A DNA stretch of 64,000 nt. Source: Cryptomeria japonica (lineage: Eukaryota; Streptophyta; Pinopsida; Cupressales; Cupressaceae). The translations under genes and the position numbers were made by a program. This document shows positions 1 to 8,465 of this stretch, piece by piece. The notes below the pieces were generated by a model. It was not told the origin of the DNA and did not search any database. It worked only from the letters and a program-made list of their open reading frames with translations. Numbering within the stretch: position 1 is the stretch's first letter; each line of letters opens with the position of its first letter. The stretch lies in the NCBI RefSeq assembly GCF_030272615.1, contig NC_081415.1, forward strand, positions 231,128,303 to 231,192,302, written 5' to 3'.

Positions 1-683
1 ACTTGAAGATGAAAGAAGATTAAAGTATTACTGGATTCATGGAAAGGGTAAATGAGATTGTTATGGGAATTCAATGTTGTGGTGGAACTCTGAGCGAAGA
101 TGAAATTGTTTCTAAAGTCCTGAGAGCCCTACCACCGGATTACAAAATGAAGGCTACTACTATTAATGAGTTGAGAACAATGGATAATACATCTATCAAC
201 ATAGATACTTTGGTTGGGAAACTATCTTCTTTTGAGCTTGAGGAATTTGGGCCTTCTGGAGCTGTGAAGACTGAACTTGCTTTTCATGCATCTACATCTA
301 CAACCGATAAGGAAGACTGGAAAACTTTATATGCGAAGGAATTAGAAGATATAAAGAGAGAAGATGATGAGTCTGAGAAACTTGAAGAACTATTTTCTAG
401 AAGAGTACCGAAAGGACTAGTAGGAAGTAAGTATGAAGGAAAAACACCTTTGAAATGTTTTGCATGTAATAAGATTGGTCATTTTGCATCTAGATGTCTA
501 GAAAGGAATTCAAGATTTGAAGAAAGAGTTAGAAGATCATTTAAGCCTAACCCTAGATATCAAAAAAAATATAAGTACAATAAAAATAGAGACAAATCAT
601 GCTACTTAGTGGATGAGGAAGGCATTACTGATTCAGATGATGAACCAACAAATGACTCTGCTAGTGGATCTGACAATGGGTAG
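1..683 (+). pseudogene. gag: Copia-1 gag, C-terminal part with CCHC zinc knuckle
   Basis: Encodes the nucleocapsid half of a copia Gag, which packages element RNA in cytoplasmic virus-like particles. An open frame runs from 39 to 683. Bases 1-38 encode the preceding Gag stretch in the same frame, broken by a stop just before the methionine, so this methionine is internal and not the true start (compare Copia-4, where Gag begins 130-140 residues earlier). The zinc knuckle CFACNKIGHFASRC (CX2CX4HX4C) is intact at 456-497. An acidic Ser/Asp-rich tail follows and the frame ends TAG, before the protease. Confidence 0.9.
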
Positions 684-1282
684 GAATGGGTATTCCTAGC
701 TAATCAAGGAAGATGATCTGACACTGGAAGAGAATGTACCTAAAGAGAAGGCACTTGCCGCTAAAATTGAAGACAAGTGTGAATGGGTGATTGACAGTGG
801 TTATTCACATCATATGACTGGAGATAAAAGGGAAGTTTTTGTCTTTGCAAGAATTTGATGGTGGACTAGTTAGATTTGGAGATGAAAAGGCATGTATGAT
901 TAAAGGAAAAGGAACTATATCATTGGATTGTAAGAACAATACTAACAATGTATATTATGTTGAAGGTTTGAAGCATAATCTATTGAGTGTAGGACAACTG
1001 GTAGATAAGGGATTTCAATTACAATTCAAGGATGGAAAATACAAAATCATTAACAGATATGGCTTGAAGATTGCAACCGGTACACAGACAAAAGGTAATA
1101 CATTTCATTTAAACTCTGGTGAGAAGACATGTTTGATTACATAGATTGATGAGAGTTGGATATGGCATAAAAGGTCGTGTCATGTGAATTTTGATTGCAA
1201 TGTGAATATTAGTTCAACTAAGGCTGTTAGGGATATACCTAAGATTATGAAGCCCTATAATCTGGTATGTAAATAATGGCAA
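684..1282 (+). pseudogene. pol: Copia-1 protease and GAG-pre-integrase region
   Basis: The aspartic protease active site is visible as WVIDSG at 784-801. The next residue is Tyr where Copia-2 has Cys (DSGCSHHM), and Copia-4 shares the Tyr. A single-base frame change follows near 836, after which 839-1144 continues the protease fold (FGDEKACMIKGKGTI, HNLLSVGQLVDKGFQLQF). A stop at 1142-1144 precedes the GAG-pre-integrase part (SWIWHKR, KPYNLVCK), which has another stop (TAA, 1274-1276) where the relatives read VCKECQMG. Protease would cut Gag-Pol; this copy cannot make it intact. Confidence 0.85.
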
Positions 1283-2180
1283 ATGGGTAAACATGTCAGA
1301 ACCTATTTTAGGAGTATACAAGATAAATCAAATGATGTTCTTGATCTTATTCATACTGATTTGTGTGGCCCTGCTAGAGTTAAAAGTTTTCATGGTGATA
1401 GATATTTCATGCTAATCATTGATGATTATTCTAGAATGATGTGGGTTACTTTTTTGATAGAAAAATCTGAAGCATTTGAAAAGTTTAAAATCTTTAAGGC
1501 TAAAGTGGAAACTGAAATAGGATTGAAGATTAAATGTTTGAGATCAGACCATGGTGGAAAATTCACATCCTGTGAGTTTAATAACTTTTGTGACAAGCAT
1601 GGTATAAGAAGACAATTTTCTGCTCCCCGGACACCTCAACAAAATGGAGTTGTGGAAAGGAAGAACATAACTATCTCAGATGTTGCTAGAACAATGATGG
1701 TGGAAGCTATTCTACCTCATATCTACTGGAGAGAAGCCATGAGTACATTGGTTTATATATTCAACAGAGTACATATCAAAGGGGAAACCAGTAAGACACC
1801 TTATGAATTATGATTTGGCAATACACCTACAGTTAAGTATTTCAGAATTTATGGTAGTAAATGTTATATTAGAAGAGATGATACTATTGGGAAATTTGAT
1901 CCTAGATGTGATGAAGGCATTGTTCTTGGTTATTCTAATAAAAGCAAAGCATATAGATGTTATAACAAGAGATTGCAGAGAATTATGGAGAGTGCTAATG
2001 CCAAAGTAGATGAGCTGAACATATGTCAAATCAGAGTTTATGAGAAGGAAATGACAGTGGAAATAATTATATCTGAATCGGTAGCACCTTTACCGAAACA
2101 GAGAGTTGAATTAGTTACTCCGACAACATCAGAGAATTCTAAAGTAACTGAAGAACTGGAAAGAGGAACTGAAAGTTAGA
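1283..2180 (+). pseudogene. pol: Copia-1 integrase
   Basis: Integrase core that joins element cDNA to the chromosome. One frame runs the whole length, interrupted by TGA at 1811-1813 and ended by TAG at 2177-2179. All three catalytic acids are present: Asp in DLIHTDLCG, Asp in LRSDHGGKF, Glu in QQNGVVERKN. The C-terminal part (SKCYIRRDDTIGKF, GYSNKSKAYRCYN) matches the copia integrase tail. The internal TGA lies in PYEL-stop-FGN, at a Trp or Leu position in the relatives. Expression would stop there, so the domain is non-functional although its active site survives. Confidence 0.9.
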
Positions 2181-3055
2181 ATACTCCTAGGTATGTGAGA
2201 TTGAATCATTCTGAAGATCAAATCATTGGGGATAAGAGCAATGGAGTGATGACAAGAAGAAGACTGGCAACTAATGAGGTATGTTTGATTCACAAGTTGA
2301 ACCGGTATTAGTAATTGAAGCATGTAAAGATGAACATTGGTTGAAATCTATGGAAGAAGAATTAGATCAAACTGAGAAAAATAACACATGGACTTTGGTT
2401 CCCCAGCCTAAAAATAAAAATGTTATTGGAACTAAATGGGTTTTTAGGAATAAATTGAATGAGGATGTTCAAGTTATAAGGAATAGGTCTAGATTGGTTT
2501 GTAAGGGATATTCTCAAAAGGAAGGAATTGATTATGGAGAGACTTTTGCACCTGTAGCTAGGATTGAAGCTATAAGATTATTTCTTGTCTATGTTGCTTA
2601 TAAAAAATACAAAGTTTATCAGATGGGTGTTAAATGTGCATTTTTGAATGGGGATCTTGATGAGGAAGTTTATATTGAGAAACTTGATGGTTTTTCACTA
2701 TTAGATGATACATATATGGTTTGCAGGTTAAGAAAAGATTTATATGGATTGAAACAAGCACCTAGAGCTTGGTATGCAAGGTTGGATAAATATCTTTTGA
2801 ATCTTGGTTTTACTAAGGGCAGTGCTAACAATAATTTATATTATAAAATCACTGATGATGATATACTAATTGTTGAAGTATTTTTTGATGACATTATTTT
2901 TGGAGGTGAAGATAAGTTATGTAGAATTTTCTAAAAATATGGAGAAATAATTTGAGATGTCTATGATTGGTGAGATGAAATTTTTCTTAGGTTTGTAGAT
3001 TACTCAGACTAACAAAGGTATTTTCATCTGTCAAACTAAATATGGTAAGGAATTT
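2181..3055 (+). pseudogene. pol: Copia-1 reverse transcriptase, motif A aspartate lost
   Basis: Copia-type RT (RVT_2). Open from 2281 to 2934: [63 protein letters not shown] and [10 protein letters not shown] are all recognisable. The motif A aspartate, in QMDVK of the relatives, is Gly here (codon GGT at 2626-2628), which should abolish catalysis. The YVDD-type box reads FFDD. After 2934 the frame is lost by a small indel, but [13 protein letters not shown] and TKYGKEFLKKFGM continue into RNase H. Bases 2181-2280 hold the linker between integrase and RT (TPRYVRLNHSEDQII). Confidence 0.9.
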
Positions 3056-3823
3056 TTGAAGAAATTTGGTATGAGAGACTCTAAACCGGTAAGTACTCTT
3101 ATGGTTACAAGTGAGAAATTGACAAGAAAAGATGTTTTTGCACCGGTCAATCCTACAAGATACAAATATATGATTGGAGGTCTGCTCTATTTGACTCAGA
3201 CTAGGCCTGACATTATGAATGTTGTTTGTATTGTTTCAAGATTTAAGAGTGATCCTAGACAAAATCATGAGATAGCGGTAAAAAGGATTTTTAGATACTT
3301 GCAAGGTACATCAGAATATGGCTTATGGTACCCTAAGGATGATAAATTTACCTTATGTGCATATACAGATGTTGATTAGGTTGGAGATGTTGATGAATGG
3401 AAAAGTACTTCCGGTGGAGCTTTCTTTCTTGGAAAGAAGTTGGTTTCATGGATCAACAAGAAACAATCATGTACTTCTTTATCTACTATTGAAGCTAAGT
3501 ATGTTGTTGCTGCTACTCATTGTACACAAATTTTATGGATGAAGCAAATGTTGAAGGATATAAAGGTAGATTGTGATGCACCGGTAGTTATTCACTGTGA
3601 TAACTCTGCTGCTATTGATATATCAAAGAATCTGGTATTTCATTCTAAGACAATGCACATATCTATCAAGTATAAATTTTTGAAGGAGAAGGTGGAAGCA
3701 AATGAAGTTAGACTAGTTTATGTGAACACAAAAGAGAAGATTGCAGATATTTTCACTAAACCTTTATCCAAGGAATCATTTGAGTACCTGAGAGACAGAT
3801 TGGGATTTTTTGCCCCGTGGTAG
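3056..3823 (+). pseudogene. pol: Copia-1 RNase H
   Basis: RNase H degrades the RNA of the RNA:DNA hybrid during reverse transcription. A single frame covers the stretch with one in-frame TAG at 3377-3379, at the Trp of the YTDVDW motif. The acidic residues are visible: Asp in AYTDVD, Glu in TIEAKYVV, Asp in VIHCDNSAAID, and the C-terminal ADIFTKPLS motif that closes copia polyproteins. The frame ends TAG after FFAPW, the natural pol terminus. The first about 100 residues are the RT-RNase H connection (SKPVSTLMVTSEKL, GGLLYLTQTRPDI). Confidence 0.9.
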
Positions 3824-4178
3824 AGACTTGATTGATGCGGTTTGGCATCAGTCCGACATGCATTATCAAAGATACTATTCATTCTGACACTGATGTGGGA
3901 TGCTCCTTCTCAGGGGGAGGAGTCTACTTTGTGATTCAGAGGCTTATGTTTTTTCTTTGATATTTTTGTCAAATTTTTGGCATTGATATGAAAGGGGGAG
4001 AGATATTGATGTGAAAAAGATAAAGGAAGAAAATGATAAAAGTCAAAGGGGGAGAGATATTCATAGCTATATGCAAGTGATTGTTGGTTGTCTTCCACAG
4101 GGGGAGACTTGTTTGGCATTTTTTGGTACTTAGATGTTTTTCACATCTAGTGTTGCCATCAATGCAAAAGGGGGAGAT
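3824..4178 (+). other. Copia-1 3' untranslated region with repeated purine tracts and PPT
   Basis: Non-coding stretch between pol and the 3' LTR. It carries five G5-type purine tracts: 3912-3920, 3991-4003, 4045-4058, 4099-4106 and the terminal one, CAAAAGGGGGAGAT at 4165-4178, which abuts the LTR and is the plus-strand primer site (PPT). Two of the tracts share the longer word AAAGGGGGAGAGATATT. A perfect 7-bp stem, TAGATGT at 4131-4137 with ACATCTA at 4143-4149, lies about 16 bases before the PPT. No env-like open frame is present. Confidence 0.85.
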
Positions 4179-5334
4179 TGTTGGCCATTTGGTGGAATTG
4201 ATTATGTGTTTCATTGATGTTTTGTCATTGATGTCAACACTAGTTGTTTGGATGCTTTATTGACACCCTTCTGGTCTCGGTAGATTAAATGGTTTTTGGT
4301 TAACTTGGATTCAATATGATCCAACAAGCTCCAGTATAATCTAGTGATGGTATTGACTTGCTCGTGTTACTTATACTCATATTTGGTCAGTTGGTTTTGG
4401 TCTGGTGATTGGATGCTATCCTTCTTGCTTAGAATATTGGTTTCTGGTTCCAGCGAGGGTTTCACCGACAGAGCTTTTGATGGAGATCTTTGATGAATTG
4501 CATAAGTGGTGTTGGTGCAGCTTTTGATGGAGTTTCAAGATGTTGTTGGTGATCATGTTCAAGACTTGGCAGTTGGAAATCATTGTTGAAGCTTGTGGAC
4601 CTATAATTGGTCTGAGATGTCTTATATGTTGATATTGTTTGTTTGGTCTAAGGCCAACATGGTTTGTAATTATGTAATCGGTTTAATGTTTGGTGGCCGA
4701 CCTAATTGTTTATGGTCGAGGGTTTGTATAAATAGATGTAAGATCTCAATATAGATCATCATGGTTAATGTAAGAGGTCATGGTAAAGGAATGTAATGTA
4801 CTAATAATGTAATATCATTCAAGCAGAGGAGTTGGTTGATCATTGGAGATCAAATTGGGTTTATGTAAGAGGATTTAGTCCTTTGTTATTGAGCTTAATT
4901 GGAACTATACTCTGGCATAGGAGATGTTATCTTTTGTAGTTCAACACTTCTCTAGATTGTAGTCTGGATTTTTATGTAGTCAGTGAGGCTCCTTTTGTGA
5001 TGAGTAGTGCGCTCTAGGCTATTGGCCTTCTACAAGTGCAAGCCCCTTTATTGTAATTCACATACTTACTGCAAAAGTATTGTCTAACTGTGGGTAGGCT
5101 TCCCGTTGTGGTTTTTTCCTTTACTGGGTTTTCCACATAGAAAATCTTGGTCTTATGTGGATGGCTTTTATTTTGTGATTACTATTTATTCTTAATTGGT
5201 TTAACTACTATTCTGGTATTATTGTTTTGGGTTCCAGTATTAAATTTTTAATTGTTGAATGTTCCTGTAATCCGTGACAACTGATTCACCCCCCCCCCTC
5301 TCAGTTGTCTTTCGGTTATCTAAACTGTCTAACA
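4179..5334 (+). repeat. Copia-1 3' LTR
   Basis: Starts TGTTGGCC directly after the PPT and ends CTAACA (TG...CA), 1156 bp. Its outline matches the LTRs of Copia-4 base for base at the start (TGTTGGCCATTTGGTGG) and closely those of Copia-2. U3 contains a TGATGTCA word at 4230-4237, and a TATA box lies at 4727-4736. U5 ends with an inverted repeat around a C-run (5276-5309). The partner 5' LTR is outside the window, so its age cannot be judged. Confidence 0.92.
4727..4736 (+). promoter_or_regulatory. Copia-1 LTR TATA box
   Basis: TATAAATAGA fits the plant TATA consensus and sits about 550 bp into the LTR, where U3 ends. Copia-4 and Copia-2 have TATATATAG and TATAAATATGG at the matching place in their LTRs. 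Transcription would start near 4760 and make downstream sequence the R region. The role is inferred from position and consensus. Confidence 0.6.
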
Positions 5335-6513
5335 ACTACATCTACCCAAAACAAATTACTCAATCCCTTAGTTTGTAACATGCTCACTGTCATTTCAACC
5401 ACTGTATGATTTTTCTTTTCAGCTACTTCATTCTATTGAAGTGTGTATGTAATTGTGAGTTACCTCCTAATTCCATTCATATTACAATATCTCTAAAAAT
5501 ATCTTGAATAAAATTCTCCTCCATGGTCAATCCTTAAGCACTTAAGTTTGCACCCTTTCTCATTTTCCACAAGGGCTTCATCCTTGGCCTTCAAAAAATA
5601 CACCCAACATTTTGGTGAGTAATCATCAATAAAAGTGATAAAATATGATGGCTTGCCCAAGCTCTTTGTTTGCATAGGACCGCAGATATTTGAATGAACA
5701 AACTAAAGTGGATGATGGGTCATCCATGCATTTCCCTTTGAAAACTTCTCCCTTGTATGCTTTCCTTTATCACACCTCTCACAAACCTCCTTGTGCTCTT
5801 CAACCTTAGGCAAACCAAACACTAACGCTTATGAGGTTAAAATCTTCAAACTATGAAACTTTAAATGTTCATAGCTAAGATTCCACAACCAACTTATATC
5901 CTCATATGCAGCATATTGGAAAGGCTATTATTATGTTCACCAAACTTTAAACGGAACATCATGTTCTTTGTAATGGGAACAACTGTGACCACCCTATTGC
6001 CCTGATTTTTATCATAAATTATGAATTTCTTAAAAAAATAATATTTTAACTATGGAGTGTAATAAATATTGTGAATACTCTTTATACATTTTTTGTGTGG
6101 ACCTCCATAGCTCCTTTTGTAGCCACCTTCAATGATTTGTTGTCACCAAGCTCGATCTTGGATTTGAAACTTTCATCCTTTGTTGAAAATAATTTCTCAT
6201 TTCCTATCATATACTTAGAGCATCCAAAATATAAATACCAAACATCTTTACAATTATTTTCACCTTTGGCATAAGATAAAAATTAATTATCTAGAGGATT
6301 CTCATCACCTCTTTTAGCATAATTAACACGTTTACCTTCTTTTAATCTGCAATCTCTTTCAAAGTGCCCATACCTATTACAATGGTAACATTGAACATTT
6401 CTCTTATCAAATTTGTCTCTACCTCTTCATCTAGAACCACCTCTATCTCTATTTCTTTTTGAATTATTATGATTTTGATCTTTACCTTGGCTTTAATTTC
6501 TTTTGTTGCTACT
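5335..6513 (-). pseudogene. Copia-0 relic: gag zinc knuckle to integrase core (left fragment)
   Basis: Minus-strand copia coding sequence. Reading from 6513 leftward: Gag basic region, a CCHC knuckle CYHCNRYGHFERDC (about 6345-6400), degenerate protease, GAG-pre-integrase (VCERCDKGKHTREKF, about 5740-5800), then the integrase core FIDDYSPKCWVYFL and LRIDHGGEF (5493-5675), and GIRRxLT and VAEKKN further left. Several stops and indels interrupt it. The integrase stops dead at 5335, where the Copia-1 LTR ends, so the rest of this relic should lie left of Copia-1, outside the window. It is a different copia family from Copia-1. Confidence 0.85.
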
Positions 6514-7716
6514 TGTAAAGCGGAAAAATCGAACCCTAGTTGTTCTCCCCCCCCCACTCCAAGGAGAGAGAAGGGAGAGTCACTAGGGTTGATGGTTTTC
6601 ACTTAGGAGAGACTTTACATTCAAAAGAGGGGTTGAAACCCACAAGATTCAATCCCATGCAATGCAAGACTGGATTTTAAATGAGTTTCAAGGGTTGTGA
6701 CATCAAGGATACCCTCTTTTGTAAAGAATGTAGATAGAATGATTGAACTAGGAATGTATGTAGAAGCAAGAAAGATTCGCTTATAAACAAAGATAGGGAC
6801 ACAGGATGAAGCTACGGACCTGAAATTAGTAGTAAAATGTCGAGATGATGCTGTTCCTGCAAATTTGAGCGAAAGTTGACGGGATGATGGCGCCCGGAGT
6901 GCACACAGTCCTCCGAAAAATCTGCGGAACGAAGGGGGATCTGTTTGTCTCTGCACAAGGATTCCAGATCTTCAATTACAGCCTCGTACCTACAACCTAC
7001 ACATAGAAAAGAGAGGATGATTGGGGGGTTAGGGATTAGGGGTTTGCCTTTAGGTCAAACCCCGATTTTGGAATTAACCAAGAAATGAGAATGCTATAAA
7101 TGTAAATGTTTGTAATGTAAACAAGTACTGATACCTTGTTGTAAGAATGTTTGTATTCTTACATGCGAAGGTGTAATGTATGTTGTATGTTGTATGTTGT
7201 AGGTGATCTCCTCTTCAATGGTTGAATCCTTGTCTTGAATGCAACACTTAGCCTTGAATGGAGACTTAGAATGCTCAATTGCTTGAAGGAATGCTTGAAT
7301 GCTTGAATGTTTGAATTTTGAATATCACTTCCGCGTCTTGCTCACATATGTTTTTTTTTCCTTCCTTTCTAGGAGAGGAAAAGTAGTTTATATACTTGTC
7401 AATTAGGGTTGAGAGACTGATTTTCCCGACCTTAGGCCGACCTAGAAACATTATTTTCTAATTTTCAAACTTAAAGACCCAATGCCCAACAAGAGACCGG
7501 GCCCAAAATAGGGCTAGGGACCAGGGCAATGGGCGCCATGGTCCCAACTCCTGGGGCAGCAGGGTGCAAGGAGGGATCAGGCCACGGTGCAGAAAAATGC
7601 AGTTTTTGATGTCACAAGTAGGTTTCGGGGTCTCCATTCAGGTTCAACGTTGCGTCGCCATTGTGAAGACCCAAATGCAGTCAAAATTGCAAGTGTCACA
7701 ATTTTAGGATGCTACA
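6514..7716 (-). repeat. NA-1 3' LTR
   Basis: 1203 bp, TGTAAAGCGG... to ...GATGCTACA as read on the plus strand. In a stretch of roughly 420 aligned bases I counted about 20 mismatches to the 5' LTR, mostly transitions. It carries one copy of the 31-bp GC-rich unit found three times in the other LTR, four 7-bp TGTATGT repeats (7177-7202), 8-bp GCTTGAAT-type repeats near 7285-7320, and a TATA box on the minus strand at 7386-7394. Open frames inside it (for example 6621-6956) are chance. Confidence 0.93.
7386..7394 (-). promoter_or_regulatory. NA-1 3' LTR TATA box
   Basis: Reads TATATAAAC on the minus strand, identical to the copy in the 5' LTR at 13955-13963. Only the position and consensus support it. 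Confidence 0.5.
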
Positions 7717-7729
7717 TTTAGCCCCCACT
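7717..7729 (-). other. NA-1 polypurine tract
   Basis: On the minus strand AGTGGGGGCTAAA directly precedes the 3' LTR start TGTAGCATCC. It is short and interrupted by C and T, but it lies exactly where the plus-strand primer is needed. It overlaps the 3' arm of a 16-bp imperfect stem (7727-7742 with 7755-7770). Confidence 0.6.
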
Positions 7730-8465
7730 TTAGCGGGAGTATAAGCGTACGCCCATACTTCCGGTAAAGTACAAGGAAACAACATTGAAAAACTTTCACC
7801 ATGTCAAGGAGGCAAGATACACCAAGCCCCCAGTGGACTAAGGATCTTACGACTTCGATTGATAAAGTAAAAGGGAAGATCATGAGGGAGAACCATGACT
7901 GTCAGTAGTAAGGTTCCCTCACTATGAGTCACGCAAGAAAAATACCAAAAATTTTCGAGGCAAAGCTAAGTTCGCCAAGAAATTTTCAAGTATCTTGAAA
8001 AGATATGAACGGGATGTATGCCCCCCTACGTTAAAGTGATCACACACACCTCACTGGGGGTGATTGCTTTAAGGTAGTGATACATATAAGAAATGAGAAA
8101 GGAGCACGTTATCACAAGGATTTAGCCCCCAAGTGTGAGATAAGCCCAAGGATAATAGACACAAAACACAAAGCACGAGGTGACTTCGCTTTCCTCGAGG
8201 TCAGTATGTTGTATGATAATTCATGTATATCATATGTATGTATGCATAATTTTTCTTCATTCCCCAATCAAGGAAGGTCACCTAGAAGAAGGGAACACAT
8301 GTGTCTTTTGAGTCAACATGAGAGAGACCAAAAGAGATCTCAATGTTTTGCATCGTCCTCAAGTAGACAACACTAAGGACAACAAATAGAAGAATGAGAA
8401 TAACACATAAAAGAAGTAACAAAAGAGATCAAGAGAGGAGGAGAGAGTCTGCTATGCTAATGAAA
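7730..8465 (-). other. NA-1 3' non-coding region
   Basis: Between the gag-protease stop and the PPT. It contains a PPT-proximal stem-loop (7727-7770). I found no RT, RNase H or integrase motif in any frame, nor any other recognisable protein. A small plus-strand frame at 8077-8376 has no recognisable content and is treated as chance. An RT-RNase H-integrase block would occupy this position in a full-length gypsy-type relative. Confidence 0.65.

Larger units (their letters stand above)
1..5334 (+). mobile_element. Copia-1: Ty1/copia LTR retrotransposon, 5' end outside window
   Basis: Domains run in copia order on the plus strand: gag with a CCHC knuckle, aspartic protease, integrase, reverse transcriptase, RNase H, purine tract, 3' LTR. 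Integrase before RT is diagnostic of Ty1/copia. The 5' LTR and gag N-terminus lie left of the window. Stops and frameshifts break gag-pol, and the RT motif A aspartate is lost, so the copy is dead. The right border is sharp: the LTR ends CTAACA at 5334 and the next base resumes a foreign minus-strand integrase (Copia-0), which shows that Copia-1 inserted into that older element. It is the same family as Copia-2 and Copia-4. Confidence 0.95.

Noticed and set aside
3824-4178. Env-like gene between pol and 3' LTR in Copia-1 (as in SIRE-type elements)
   Set aside because: The interval is under 360 bp, filled with purine tracts, and has no membrane or signal sequence.
5285-5300. C-runs at LTR ends as G-quadruplex sites
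   Set aside because: Single G/C runs, not four spaced G-tracts. The flanking inverted repeat is a better explanation.
6621-6956. Minus-strand frame inside the NA-1 3' LTR (and its counterpart at 13190-13543)
   Set aside because: It lies within LTR sequence, and its similarity between the two sites is only because the LTRs are copies. No protein motif.
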